From Cepaea nemoralis (taxonomy: Eukaryota > Mollusca > Gastropoda > Stylommatophora > Helicidae), in assembly GCA_014155875.1 (NCBI GenBank), contig JACEFZ010013499.1, forward strand, positions 158,501 to 222,500: a DNA stretch of 64,000 bases, read 5' to 3'. Position 1 is the stretch's first letter. Every line of letters starts with the position of its first letter. A program made the translations under genes and the position numbers. This document shows, one piece after another, positions 1-10,555 of this stretch. The notes under the pieces are model-generated. The model worked only from the letters and a program-made list of their open reading frames with translations. It ran no database searches and had not been told where the DNA came from.

Positions 1-117
1 TAGTAGGAGCCCAGGTCGGTTTGAAACATTCAAACATCCTGCCTTTTGCAGCTTTTCCTGCTCCGGATGGGACCAATGACCGCCGGGTCATCAGGGCGTC
101 TAGCCACTACACCACGC

Positions 118-290
118 GATTGGCTGTTACAGTATTTATGGCCAACATTTCCCAGCATTCACCACTTCACAATGCCACTGGCTGTTACAGTATATGTGGC
201 TAATATTTCCCGGCATTCACCACTACACAATGCGACTGGCTGTTACAGTATTTGTAGCCAACATTTCCCAGCATTCATCATGCGACTGGC
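118..290. repeat. 58-bp tandem repeat, about 3 copies
   Basis: The motif TGGCTGTTACAGTAT starts at 121 and 179, with related starts TGGCTGTTACAG at 237 and TGGCTGTTA at 287. This gives periods of 58, 58 and 50 bp. Each unit contains CCCAGCATTCA. The overlapping short ORFs are translations of the repeat and are not considered genes. Confidence 0.85.
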
Positions 291-772
291 TGTTAAATAT
301 AGCTGTGACATTCAACATCTGTCGTTTGATCTTGGTGCTAAGAAAAGGTGCGACAACTGAGAACGTTAATTTCCTTGTTTCAAATAGCTCCTCTTGGGTT
401 TCTACAAGGCCTGAGCTGGCAGGATTATTCACTGAGGATAACTGCACGTTACTGTTTCCTCCTTGACGATACCCATGTAGGATTGTCAACAACACGCCCA
501 CGTAGGATTGAAGTCATGTTCGCGGCAAAATACTAATATTCTCTTTGGAGACGGCACAGTCAACGTATATTAACATGAAATATGATAATCATGAAGATTC
601 GAAATTGTCGGGGGAAAATGTCTGTTGAAATTGTCTATAGAAATGCCCTGATCTAACCAGATGTGTGGGCCAGTTCGACTGTTGTGATTATGGTGGTGTT
701 GTATATTATAAATTCATGATGGAACATTCATGATGACTGTTGGTAAGTTGGAGATTAGAGTTAACTTAAGAC

Positions 773-774
<2 letters not shown>
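291..774. other. no recognisable feature
   Basis: Mixed sequence with short overlapping ORFs on both strands. None has recognisable motifs, splice context or a poly(A) signal. I see nothing to annotate. Confidence 0.5.
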
Positions 775-837
<63 letters not shown>

Positions 838-842
838 ATATA
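775..842. repeat. (AT)n microsatellite
   Basis: Nearly uninterrupted AT dinucleotide run with one TATT break near 826. Confidence 0.97.
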
Positions 843-1295
843 AGTTTTCCTTGTGACTATCTAAAGACAATTCTCTAGGAATTAGATGTATTTTCTTTGA
901 CTTAGGACGTGTCTATCTGGCCAGTTCATGCCCTTTATAAGGAATGATATTTATGTACATTAGTTATTCAATCTTCCTGTTTAGATGGTGACTGGGAAAT
1001 GATCTACTTTACTATTTTCTAGAATATCACTCGTATTCTTTTGGGAGACATTTGTCTGGAGAAGTTCGTACAATCTCTTTGTCTTTATGTTATAGGAGAC
1101 TCTTTTTCTTATGATGTATGTACAAAATCATTGATGTGTTCATTTATAAATATATGCATGTAATATGAGGTTGCCTATATCTTTATATGAGAGAAGACAT
1201 ATCTTGTCGATATGAGGCGGAGGGACTGCATCGGATGTGAGGTGATGGGGCCTATGGGGCCAGGTCTGAGTGACTCATCCTTGTGTCCTAATCAC

Positions 1296-1300
<5 letters not shown>
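843..1300. other. no recognisable feature
   Basis: AT-rich unique-looking sequence with no credible ORF or repeat. Confidence 0.5.
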
Positions 1301-1368
<68 letters not shown>

Positions 1369-1402
1369 TTGTTTGGTGATTGCTTTCTTTACCCCCCCCC
1401 CC
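1301..1402. repeat. (CT)n microsatellite followed by C-run
   Basis: Pure CT/TC run from 1301 to about 1366, then a short spacer and a C homopolymer near 1392-1402. Confidence 0.95.
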
Positions 1403-2267
1403 ACCCCCTTTCCTGTTTCTATACGTATTATTATATTGCTAGCACATATTTTCTAGAGGGCACCTTGGTTTCTTCCTTAATCAGACATGGTCTATGCTTG
1501 AATGGAGATGGAACATTCTTATAAATGATGATGACTAGCAATAAGAGGGTCATATTTCTTAGTGCAGGAGGAGAAGATGCGTATCCAGTGCAGGAAGAGG
1601 ATTCCCCCTTAACCATCACTGACCTCTCCCTTGTCCGAACATCAACCCCATCAGGAGAAACGCTGCTGAGCCTCCTTTATTACCACTTCATGTTATAACC
1701 GTGCCAATACCCGCAACTTTCGCAACCCCTGTGTTATTAGTTATAAACATTCACCCCCTGGCAACGTCTCACGCGAACACAGGTATTCTTAGTTCCTTCA
1801 CATGCACTAAAGAAAATATCAGTCTTGCATGTGGTATCAAATATTTATTCAGGAGAACCTGATTATCGTCAAGATGTGCACATAGGGCGGTTAATTTAAT
1901 ACATCATCATTATATACATAAGTGCTAACTAACAAACACTCATATCACTCAGGCAATTACACAAAAACCCTGCACTCAAGTACTCGCTATCTTTAACATG
2001 GCAGCGTAAGCTAGCACTCCCGCAAAATCCATACACTCGCTCTTCGAAACACATGCGTCCTTCCCCTAAACCGTCGAGTCCCAGGCTGAGTCTCCTCACG
2101 CTGGCCGGTTGGTCACGTGGTACTGGACCCCGTGTATCTCGGGACAGTTGGGCTGTCTCAACAGTCACGTAGTACTGCTGTCCGTTCCTGTTGTGTCGAG
2201 TCCTTCAGTGCAAGGCTGTCCGGTCAATCCAGGACGGGGTCCCGTAGACTTGTGTTCCCTTTTATAG
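1403..2267. other. no recognisable feature
   Basis: Short ORFs occur on both strands (for example 79 codons on the minus strand, 1929-2168). None shows domain motifs or splice signals that I would trust. Confidence 0.45.
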
Positions 2268-2490
2268 CTGGGTCTTGTCCTATCTGTGACATCCCTGTGT
2301 CCCTGCCTATGTCCTGTCTCTGATATCTCTATTGTTCTGTAAATGTCCTGTCTATGACATCTTTGCGTCCCTGCCTATGTCCTGTCTCTCATATCTCTGG
2401 GTCCTGTCGATGTCCTGTCAATGACATCTCTGCATCCCTGCCTATGTCCTGTTTCTATTATGTCCATTGTCCTCTATATATCTTGTCTCT
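2268..2490. repeat. 67/68-bp tandem repeat, about 3 copies
   Basis: CCCTGCCTATGTCCTGT recurs at 2301, 2369 and 2436. It is surrounded by degenerate GTCCTGTC and GACATC motifs, so the sequence has a 67-68 bp period. Confidence 0.85.
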
Positions 2491-3284
2491 ATTCCCCAAC
2501 ACGCTGACACTCCCCGGTGTGTAAAGGATGGACATTCGTACTCCCATACGGAAAGGAACTTTTCCACTCCCTTTGTTATTGGTTATGGACATTCACACCG
2601 TCTGTGGGTTAAGAACAAATATTGGCAGTTAAACCGTTTAATTTACTCATGGACATTTACTGTATTCCTGTCAAACCATGAACTTTTCCCGTGAGAACTA
2701 GAAAACCCTTAGCATTTCAGTGGAGCGAGGGAGACAGTGACTTCATTCCTTCATCACGACAACATCTGGATAATTAATTAATTAATAAGACATAATTGCT
2801 ACAGTGTTTAATAAGATGTTATTATTCATTTGCATGGTGGGTGTAAGAATATGCCATGTTCTATGAACCTGCAGATATTTTTCTCCTTGCCTCAGGTTAT
2901 CTTAATAATGATGGTGTTTGTTGAAAACAATAGTTGTTTATTTACTTGTTAGTTGGTGTTTGAGTTGTTTTTTTGCTGGACAGTCACACGGACCCTCGGC
3001 TTACAAAGAGTGAGTGCTGCCCGCTTGAAGGTTCGGTAAACCTCCAGTGCTCTATTGGCCTCTATTAGGAAATATCACTTTATCCTTAATCTACACCCCT
3101 GGACATTCTTTATTTATTTTTTTAGCCAGTTCACGTTTCTTATACATTTGGTAATTAAGATTTGATGATTCTTTTCCTTATATATTCACCCTCCACCCAC
3201 AGGTTCGTTTGCCCTGTTGAGTGTGTGGAGCGGTACTGAGCTGTGGATTTCTTGTATAATTCTTTTACATCTGTCGATGGTGGT
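2491..3284. other. no recognisable feature
   Basis: AT-rich DNA. Nothing beyond chance ORFs is visible. Confidence 0.45.
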
Positions 3285-3590
3285 TTGTATTGTGAACTGC
3301 ATGTTCAGTAAAATGTCGGACGGCCGGTTGCTGAACAAACTGGTTTTGCCCTATGCAAAATGTGTGTGTGCAACCACTGGTTTTCTAGTGAATGCTGATT
3401 CCATCGACGATAAACTGTAATTTTAGTGTCGGTCAAATATGTTGGCATTCTGGTAGCGGCTGTTAGTTTGTTGAGACTGCCGTCTGTTCCACCTTTCACA
3501 TGGGGCAGTGGGGAACATTTTGTTTGATATTCACGGGAACGTGGCATTATGGGGGACTCTTTGCCGTGAAGTTAAAGCCACGACTAACGA
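3285..3590 (+). repeat. Dispersed repeat D, copy 1 (partial)
   Basis: Aligns by eye with 34630-35010 in the same orientation. Shared blocks include GACTGCATGTTCAG-like, ATTCCATCGACGATAAACTG, TTCCACCTTTCACAT and the end GTGAAGTTAAAGCCACGACTAAC. This copy is older and lacks the long TAGT tail seen in the other two. No coding capacity is evident. Possibly a tetranucleotide-tailed retroposon. Confidence 0.75.
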
Positions 3591-4084
3591 CTACGTCTTT
3601 ACGTCTATACCCGTGTTTCCTTATCGCAAGAGCACACTTGTAAACTGCAATACATGCACATCTCTATTTCCTCGTTTACACACCTGGTACTTTCTCCTGT
3701 ATATTTCCCATCTTACAGTTAATCATCTGTTTATATTTCCAGGCACATTTTATTTCATATACAGCATCTGTCAGTTTCGTTACGTCCAGCGCGTGCTCGT
3801 TTATTCCGAGGCGTGCCAGGCAATGTCATCTCTAAAGTTCCATAAACAGTTGATGAATTTCCCGTAAACAAAGCGCCGACAGCGGCGTCTAATTCAGCTG
3901 TATATTGTAAACGTGAAGGGTATTAGCACGGACACTGCTTGCTTGTAACACGGAAAACCCATGTTCTATTTTTTGTGTTTCCTGCTTCTGTGTAAGGCAT
4001 GTTGCGTTTTAAAGGCATGTTGCGTTTTTAAGCAACCAAACACTTATGCCTCGTTTGTTTTAGTTTTAGTAATAATGGACTGTG
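3591..4084. other. no recognisable feature
   Basis: A 119-codon open frame (3508-3867) begins inside repeat D and has no family motif, so I do not call it a gene. Confidence 0.4.
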
Positions 4085-4300
4085 GAGGGGGCGGGGGGTT
4101 GATTGGTCTCGAGGTATGGTGTCCGCCTCGAGTGCTGGAGGTCCCGGGTTCAAGCCCCGTTGAGGAACGGGATTTATTTCACGCGGACCTCTAGTTATAA
4201 AATTTCCCCTGGTCTCTGGATAGTGAGATCGGACGCCCGTGTGTATTGTTGCGCACATAAAACATCCCTTGGCAGTTGGAAATCGAAAAAGATTAGCCTA
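4085..4300 (+). mobile_element. tRNA-derived SINE-like element
   Basis: The head resembles a tRNA gene: an A-box-like TTGATTGGTCTCGAGG, then a B-box-like GGGTTCAAGCCCC at about 4145-4157, with correct internal spacing. It continues into a non-tRNA body (GGATAGTGAGATCGGACGC) rather than ending as a tRNA. This is therefore better read as a SINE with an internal RNA polymerase III promoter than as a tRNA gene. Confidence 0.6.
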
Positions 4301-4919
4301 ACGGCGCTGCCCGGGCAAAATTTCGAGTTAAAAATCTACCAAAAGTATGTCAGGACCTCGCAGGTGCTACCGAGTTCGTGCACTGAGCTGAGTTTCTCCA
4401 GACGCAGTTTTGAGTTAGGAGGAGAACGGAGCACTAAACTGACTTAACTAAACTGCCTTGAAGCAAGCGATGGACATTTTCACATGTTATAAAGAATACT
4501 TCATTAGTGCTTTCCAGCTTTCCCAGACAGCTTTAGACCATAGTAGTAACTATTGTAACTAATGTAATGAATTTGTTAGCACATTTTTTGATGACGTCGT
4601 GTACTGAATTTTTCAAATTTGTTCTACCTACAAAGAGTAGTGAAACTTTACAATCGCCCGGTAATAACTTGATCTTTAGTAAGGGTTCATGTTTGACACT
4701 GGTAACAGACATCATGGCATGAATAAGTTGGTAGTCATTTGTTCTTTTGTCTCTCTTGAGTTGCTTCTTGAAACATGATTAGGATCAACAATACTCTAAC
4801 TACACTAGTGTAAGCAGCGGACTGGAAAAGTCGTTGACTCAGTCTAATATATAATGCCAATAAATGTAAGACCTGGATTATTATCTGGGCAAACAAATCT
4901 CGTGCAGCTGACTTAGAAC
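4301..4919. other. mostly unannotated; small repeat relic near 4610-4670
   Basis: TTTGTTCTACCTACAAAGAGTAG followed by GAAACTTTACAA resembles the repeats at 31270-31310 and 34195-34230. The rest shows nothing recognisable. Confidence 0.4.
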
Positions 4920-5148
4920 ACACTGTCGCGAACGGGCGCAGTTCATAATCCCACATACCGCGTTCAAAACACAACTATGGGCGATTTGACAGTAGACCGC
5001 ATTGAGTTGGTTTTCATACAATGGTATGAGTGCCTGTCGTCCAGAAAGCAATGGCAAACTACTGAACATAAACTTGCCAAGAAATCACAAACAGGCAAAA
5101 CATGCTGTTGTTGACTGTGACGTCCTGTAAAGGATATGCAACTAACTG
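4920..5148 (+). mobile_element. SINE-A copy
   Basis: Carries the family head (AATCCCACATACCGCGTTC, B-box-like) and the core CAATGGCAAACTACTGAAC at about 5048. It also carries the family end GACGTCCTGTAAAGGATATG near 5120. Matches ten other copies in this window. Confidence 0.85.
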
Positions 5149-5556
5149 TTAAAAACAAATCCTTAGACTGGACACAGCCTGACGACTGCTTTGGCATGCG
5201 GTTTTTAATCCGACATCCGGGGTAGGCCCTAGTTATCTACCTGATACCTGTGCAGCCTGTCGTTGTGGCAGAATGACCTCACTGGTCACGCGAGCATGGA
5301 TTCGGTGACGCATGGGGCCCTTTACGTATCATAGCCTGGGATTTTGAGCTAATTAGTAAAAACAGAATTGTTCTTTCAACTTTTCGTTTTCTCTTCATTG
5401 TTCACATTGTTTTTTCCATTTCTTTTTTCATCTTCTCATTCTCCTCACCCCATTCTTGCCTTAATGTAGTCACCTGGTGGTGGTTGGGGGGGGGGGGGGG
5501 GGGGGGAAGAAGAGGAGGCGGCAGGGGGGAGGGTTTCTCTTTTGTTTGCTAATGAA
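5149..5556. other. unannotated, with G-run
   Basis: Contains a 21-nt G homopolymer at 5486-5506 followed by GA-rich DNA. No gene is visible. Confidence 0.6.
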
Positions 5557-5645
5557 GGCTATTCGCCGCAACGCCCTGTATTTTTCTTAATTCTGTGCCG
5601 TAATTCTGTTCTGTAAACTTGCATTACTTTGTGTTATTTTATATT
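5557..5645. repeat. Copy 2 of a short (78-90 bp) insertion sequence
   Basis: Similar to the 78-bp insertion at 18661-18738. Shared blocks are GGCTA..CGC.GCAACG.CCTGTAT, a central GTAA.TCTGTT, and TACTTTGTGT.ATTTTATATT. This copy is about 12 bp longer in the middle. It is non-coding, and its target duplication is not clear here. Confidence 0.7.
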
Positions 5646-5902
5646 ATTTTACGTTACGAGACGCTGTAGTAGAGTGGGTCTTGGATATCAAAGTCATATG
5701 TTCCGTCATAATTGACCATCGTCCATTTGCTTGTCCGGTGTGCACGATATGAACGCTGAAGATTCTTTGACTGTTGAAAACTATAACAAGTAGGCAATGA
5801 AATGTCATTACGTTGGCAAAATTCGAAACATATAAAAAAGATAACAAAATGTATATAATTTAGAAATCTTCCGTATGTATGTGGAACATATAAGTTAGAT
5901 GC

Positions 5903-6095
5903 ATGTCCATTACACGACGTCGCAGTCATCCCCATAATTTATAGGCAGATTGTAATTTTCTAGGAAAGTTTACGTTCACCAGTTTGCCGCTGCTTTCTGA
6001 ACCACATACCTTTGGGAAAATCAACACAAGGCGATCTGCTCCCACAAAGCGCCCAGCTCACTTCAAACCCGGTATGTTGGAATTGTGAAACAATG
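5903..6095 (-). mobile_element. SINE-A copy, diverged
   Basis: The reverse complement of the family core is visible at about 5966-6000 (TTTACGTTCACCAGTTTGCC, then GCTTTCTGAAC). The ACGACGTCGCAG tail precedes it. Head region CAAACCCGGTATG near 6065. Confidence 0.75.
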
Positions 6096-6124
6096 TTCAC
6101 TGACCCTAAGTCACAGAATTCAAT

Positions 6125-6355
6125 GTGGAAGTAATGGTGACACCTTGTTATGAATGTCCCAATAATGGGGACACATTGTCAGGGATGTCCCAATTATGGG
6201 GACACATTGTCAGGGATGTCCCAATTATGGGACAACTTGCCATATATGTCATTATCCCAACAATGGGGACATCTTGTCATACATGTCCCAATAATAGGGA
6301 CACCTTGTCATGTATGTCCCAACAATAGGGACAGCTTGTCATGGATGTCTAAGTT
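6125..6355. repeat. About 29-bp minisatellite whose unit is a dyad
   Basis: About eight units of the form ATGTCCCAATAATGGGGACA plus a CTTGTCATA/CATTGTCAGGG linker. Each unit contains the near-palindrome TGTCCC...GGGACA. The two open frames here are translations of the repeat. Confidence 0.9.
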
Positions 6356-6482
6356 ATGAGTATATGGACAGTCAGTGATTTGGAACCATGGCGGGAGAAT
6401 GGTTCAAACACACTTAGTCCCAATCGACCAGCTGCATAAATTTATATGTCAGGATTATATATGTCAGACAAAGGCAGACAGG

Positions 6483-6483
<1 letters not shown>

Positions 6484-6573
<90 letters not shown>

Positions 6574-6580
6574 GGCAGAC

Positions 6581-6619
<39 letters not shown>

Positions 6620-6862
6620 GACAGACAGACAGACAGATAGACAGACAGACATGTTCAGACAGACAAAGGCAGAAAGGCACAGAGAGAGAGAGAAAGAGAG
6701 CCAGACAGACAGATAGATAGACAGAGAGAGAGAGACAGAGAGAGACAGAGAGACAGAGAGAGACAGACAGACAGACAGATAGACAGACAGACATGTTCAG
6801 ACAGACAAAGGCAGAAAGGCACAGAGAGAGAGAGAGAAAGAGAGCCAGACAGACAGATAGAT

Positions 6863-6916
<54 letters not shown>
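6484..6916. repeat. (GA)n / (CAGA)n compound microsatellite with internal duplication
   Basis: A long GA run (6484-6570) is followed by mixed GA and CAGA/GATA runs. A block of about 140 bp containing ACATGTTCAGACAGACAAAG occurs at about 6650 and again at about 6791, so part of the microsatellite was duplicated. Long open frames on both strands are low-complexity artefacts. Confidence 0.95.
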
Positions 6917-6918
<2 letters not shown>

Positions 6919-7200
6919 GGGCCATATATGTCTTACAAGAGCAGACCAAGTCAATGATAATCCATACATCACCCTGACATAAATCTATAAATATAATTAC
7001 ATTTATATAAATAAAATAAATACATTTATATACAAGTCTATTATCTCCCTTCATTCTCAATGCCCATGTTAAAACATACCCCCCCCCCCCAACCCCACAG
7101 CACAAGGGGTAAGTAGCAGACGTTGCCGCGTTGTCTATTATGTCCTTGCAAAGAAAACACAAGAGGTTCCCAGACTAATGACGTCTGCTGTTTATTGCAG
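6917..7200 (+). other. probable intron 3' end upstream of the 7201 exon
   Basis: Unique AT-rich sequence with a C-run at about 7079-7090. It ends in a branchpoint-like GACTAAT and a pyrimidine-rich stretch TCTGCTGTTTATTGCAG, a standard 3' splice site at 7200. Confidence 0.5.
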
Positions 7201-7708
7201 GGCCAAAGGCAAGACTCCTGATCGATACTCAGCGGCGGAACAGGTAATTATCCTGCCAATCGACGATCTCGGTCGATGCCTGCATGTGCCAATAATAGTG
7301 GTAACGCCACCTACCCCACAGGATACGCCGCTGGACGCAAGATCTCTTCCATCAGATTCAAGTATCGGGTCCGCTGAAGATCTTGTACCAGAAAACCAGA
7401 GCATTAGGGACGAGATTGACTACTCGCAAGAAGTGGGGACCGAATCTGAAAGCGGCGAAATTGAAAAGAAACTATATGCAGGAGATTCGATGGGAAATAT
7501 ACTCGATAGCGACACTACGGCCGATACTGAGGACAATATTGGGCCACATGAGAATTCCCTAGAAGATATGACATTTCCGATCAGACAAACTAATTGGATG
7601 AAGGACATCAGTGGCGTCAGTGCGTGTCGTTCAAGTGGGGAGGATGAGATCAATTGTTCAGTGCAGGTTACTTCACAGCATGGGATCTTGAGAAATGAAA
7701 TGGGTTGA
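7201..7708 (+). CDS. Candidate terminal coding exon, acidic Ser/Glu-rich protein tail
   Basis: The reading frame is open across the exon and ends at TGA 7706-7708. The exon begins right after a good acceptor (TTTATTGCAG at 7191-7200), with phase giving ...AKGKTPDRYSAAEQ. A canonical AATAAA lies at 7737-7742, only about 30 bases after the stop. The product, about 169 residues, starts with a short conserved-looking stretch (VIILPIDDLGRCLHVPIIVV). It then becomes acidic and rich in Ser, Asp, Glu and Pro, like a disordered cytoplasmic tail. No catalytic motif or membrane segment is seen and I do not recognise the family. Upstream exons are not identifiable in this window. Codon use is varied and not repeat-derived, which separates it from nearby ORFs. 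It could be a chance frame, but the acceptor, frame and poly(A) signal together make a real 3'-terminal exon plausible. Confidence 0.55.
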
Positions 7709-7736
7709 ACTACAGTCAAGTGGTAAAAATACAATG

Positions 7737-7742
7737 AATAAA
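7737..7742 (+). promoter_or_regulatory. poly(A) signal AATAAA
   Basis: Canonical hexamer 29 bases after the stop codon of the 7201-7708 exon. Confidence 0.5.
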
Positions 7743-8756
7743 ATCAACGAAATCAGAAAACGGAATTGGTCAGCTTTACAAGAATCGAAATGTACGCGAC
7801 AAAATAGTCGTTGCGGCTAGAAAACCTTCGTCAACACGTTTGAAACAAAATAAATACCGTAACAAGTATACACATGAACTACAGTAAGGCCACTTAGCTG
7901 AGATCCTGAAGACTTCAGAATCAAATGGCATACATTTGACAGTATTCTTGTATAGCTGACCAAATCCACTTTACGTTTTTGTTGATTTACCCACATCAAG
8001 TTGTGAGCGTGAATAACAGTCGCAGCGTGAACAATACCCGTGTTTTTACTATGAATCACAGGATTATCAAGATTCAGACCCTCGTGTATTTGGTGTGTAA
8101 AGAATCACTTAAATCGCACACAGATACCTCCATAAGTGCACAGCCACCTCTTGTAGATCACACAGGGAGAATCTCAGTGCATAACCTCTGCAGCAGCTGC
8201 CAGGATTCACATGTGTGTATATAGGAATAACATATGTTACAAATATAATGTGATCAGGCCATTCTCATTTGGCATGTATTCTTTGCCGGTGAGGCTTTTC
8301 GGCATGTTTTTCAGGTTTCCAAATGCGCACGGATTTGTACGAAACGTAACGTGCATATGGATCCTCTTAGTTTGTTGTTGTTGTTGTTTTGGTACCTCTA
8401 TCCCCCCCCCCCCAAAAAAAAATAAATAAATAAATAAATAAATAACTAGGCGCCCAGTTCACTATCCTATAATCAATTGGAGAAAATAAAATTATATTTC
8501 TTACCCTTCACAAGAGGAATCGTACTCAGTCTCTTCGGTCTACATAATGAAATATCAGTTGTTTGGGAATCTTTGCAGAAATTCAGATAACATTAGGGGA
8601 TAGTGTTCACTTGAAGGATGAAGGCGACAGGTTCAAATCCTGGTACGGTGTCTGTAGCTTTCAGTTGTTATATCGTCATAAGACATAACTTATTATAATT
8701 TTTATACAAGACATAGCACTCTATAAATACCATAGTGACGGGTAAAATTTAAGGCA
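7743..8756. other. no gene; small (AAAT)n and a weak tRNA-like motif
   Basis: An AAAT run lies at about 8419-8446. AGGTTCAAATCCTGG at 8629-8643 looks like a B box and follows ACATTAGGGGATAGTGTTCACTTGAAGG, a weak tRNA-like head. This could be a very old SINE; the rest shows nothing. Confidence 0.4.
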
Positions 8757-8913
8757 AGCCTGCAAGAGGTAGACAATGATACAAGTGGGAAGATAACATC
8801 AAGAGATGGACGAACATGAATCTGACAGAATGTACAGTCAGGGCCAGAGACAGAGTTGGAGATCCATTGCAGCCAACCTTCATTGTGGAGACGGCACCTG
8901 ATTGATTGATTGA
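8757..8913 (+). mobile_element. LINE 3' end fragment
   Basis: In one frame it reads WEDNIKRWTNMNLTEC then ARDRVGDPL, ending in a TGAT tetranucleotide tail (8900-8914). This is the usual C-terminal end (DNI..W followed by a short Arg-rich tail) of many animal non-LTR retrotransposons. It is a fragment only and belongs to a different family from L-B. Confidence 0.6.
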
Positions 8914-9010
8914 TGAGAAAGCAATGGTATAATCGCCTAGATAATCACAAACAGTCAAACATGCTGCCGTTGATTTCGACGTTCTGTAAAGCTAAGTACA
9001 TGCAGCTAAG
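8914..9010 (+). mobile_element. SINE-A 3' fragment
   Basis: GAGAAAGCAATGG, then CACAAACAGTCAAACATGCTG and TTCGACGTTCTGTAAAG, match the 3' half of SINE-A. It abuts the TGAT tail of the LINE fragment. Confidence 0.7.
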
Positions 9011-9484
9011 TTTTATTTTGTCATCTAACCTCTACTTATTTCATATATTACTATGAGTGCAGATCAGTACCTGTGAATGTGTGTTTTTACAATATAATTT
9101 TTATTACAATATGAAGGGGTGGCTAAAGAAACACGCTATGTATAGAACACTACTTATCTAATTACTTATTGAACTATTTGAGTCTCACATTCTTCATTAA
9201 ATTAAAGTATATTATTGCAATGTAACTAATAGTATTCAGTTTATGTTGCATGGAACCTTTTATCAGATTTTCAGTATCCCGTGAGATAATGACCCTATAC
9301 AGAACAATGCCCTAACGTTTTGTGTGTGAACTTTACGAGTCACAGACCAGTGAAAATACAATAACAGTCGTAAGGGGTTTACTAGCCAACCAATGTGTAA
9401 TCAGCTAAAGTATATTCTATGGAAGAAAACACGAAACTCATTATCTTTGTAACGGATAATTTTAACTGTCTTCATTTTCCCCCC
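9011..9484. other. no recognisable feature
   Basis: AT-rich unique-looking DNA without credible ORFs. Confidence 0.5.
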
Positions 9485-9572
9485 AGCATAAATAAATCCA
9501 CATCTTATCGAGGATCAAACCCAGGTCTCCAAAAGAAGAACCAGGCACTCTAGCCACTCGGCCAGCGGCTTC
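9485..9572 (-). mobile_element. tRNA-derived SINE head (Leu/Ser-like)
   Basis: On the minus strand it reads GAAGCCGCTGGCCGAGTGGC (A box TGGCCGAGTGG). An arm of variable sequence follows, then CCTGGGTTTGATCCTCG (B box). A-box and B-box spacing fits class II tRNA (Leu/Ser type). The sequence then continues into AT-rich DNA, so it is more likely a SINE or tRNA relic than a working gene. Confidence 0.6.
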
Positions 9573-9636
9573 TAATTTTAACACCGGCAGCAGTGTCGGA
9601 ACTGTCTTTGTGACGTACACCTGAAACGTTTCAACA

Positions 9637-10302
9637 CATAGTTTAGTTCTCTAGCTCATAGTTTAGTTCTCTAGCTCATAGTTTAGTTCTCTAGCTCATA
9701 GTTTAGTTCTCTAGCTCATAGTTTAGTTCTCTAGCTCATAGTTTAGTTCTCTAGCTCATATGTTAGATCTCTAGCTCATAGTTTAGTTTCTCTAGCTCAT
9801 AGTTTAGTTCTCTAGCTCATATGTTAGATCTCTAGCTCATAGTTTAGTTCTCTAGCTCATAGTTTAGTTCTCTAGCTCATAGTTTAGTTCTCTAGCTCAT
9901 AGTTTAGTTCTCTAGCTCATAGTTTAGTTCTCTAACTCATAGTTTAGATCTCTAGCTCATAGTTTAGTTCTCTAGCTCATAGTTTAGATCTCTAGCTCAT
10001 AGTTTAGTTCTCTAGCTCATAGTTTAGATCTCTAGCTCATATTTTAGTTCTCTAGCTCATAGTTTAGTTCTCTAGCTCATAGTTTAGTTCTCTAGCTCAT
10101 ATTTTAGTTCTCTAGCTCATAGTTTAGTTCTCTAGCTCATATTTTAGTTCTCTAGCTCATAGTTTAGATCTCTAGCTCAGAGTTTAGTTCTCTAGCTCAT
10201 ATTTTAGTTCTCTAGCTCATATTTTAGTTCTCTAGCTCATAGTTTAGTTCTCTAGCTCATATTTTAGTTCTCTAGATCATAGTTTAGATCTCTAGCTCAG
10301 CA
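9637..10302. repeat. 20-bp minisatellite, about 33 copies
   Basis: Unit TAGTTTAGTTCTCTAGCTCA. The 20-bp phase is exact over almost the whole array, with one inserted T near 9788. Variants TTAGATC, ATTTTAG and ATGTTAG are interspersed. An A-A-D order (D = ATGTTAGATC) is seen twice near 9720-9840, suggesting block duplication. Confidence 0.97.
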
Positions 10303-10555
10303 TCACACAGGACTGACTTCCGCAGTCTCACTGTCATTAACTGATTACGTGCCGATGGATAGTTTATCGCCAAATGTGACCTTCCATTTGAACAGAAGGA
10401 CGATATATTTCCATACTTAGGTCATCATGTTATCTGTTTCGTTTCACGGTATCGTCCGCAATTTTAATGCTCAGTGAAGAGACATTTACATTATAAGGCT
10501 TGTTAAGCAAGCCGTTGATTGCGTTGATGTTCACAGTGAGACACCAATGTCAGAC
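10303..10555 (+). repeat. Dispersed repeat F, left half
   Basis: ACAGAAGGACGATATAT, then CATACTTAGG and GACATTTACATTA, match 62880-62970 in the same order. The matching right part (TTTGGTCCAAACC...TTTTTGTTTGGC) lies at about 11390-11420, beyond the L-B copy. Confidence 0.6.

Noticed and set aside
4085..4160. Functional tRNA gene
   Set aside because: A and B boxes are present but no acceptor stem closes, and the sequence continues into a SINE body.
6375..7162. ORFs of 105-126 codons rich in Arg/Glu or Ser/Leu
   Set aside because: Translations of the GA/CAGA microsatellite.
9485..9572. Functional tRNA-Leu/Ser gene
   Set aside because: Good internal boxes, but I could not pair an acceptor stem or find a terminator directly after; a SINE or relic is more likely.
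9637..10302. CRISPR-like regular repeats
   Set aside because: 20-bp head-to-tail repeats with no spacers.
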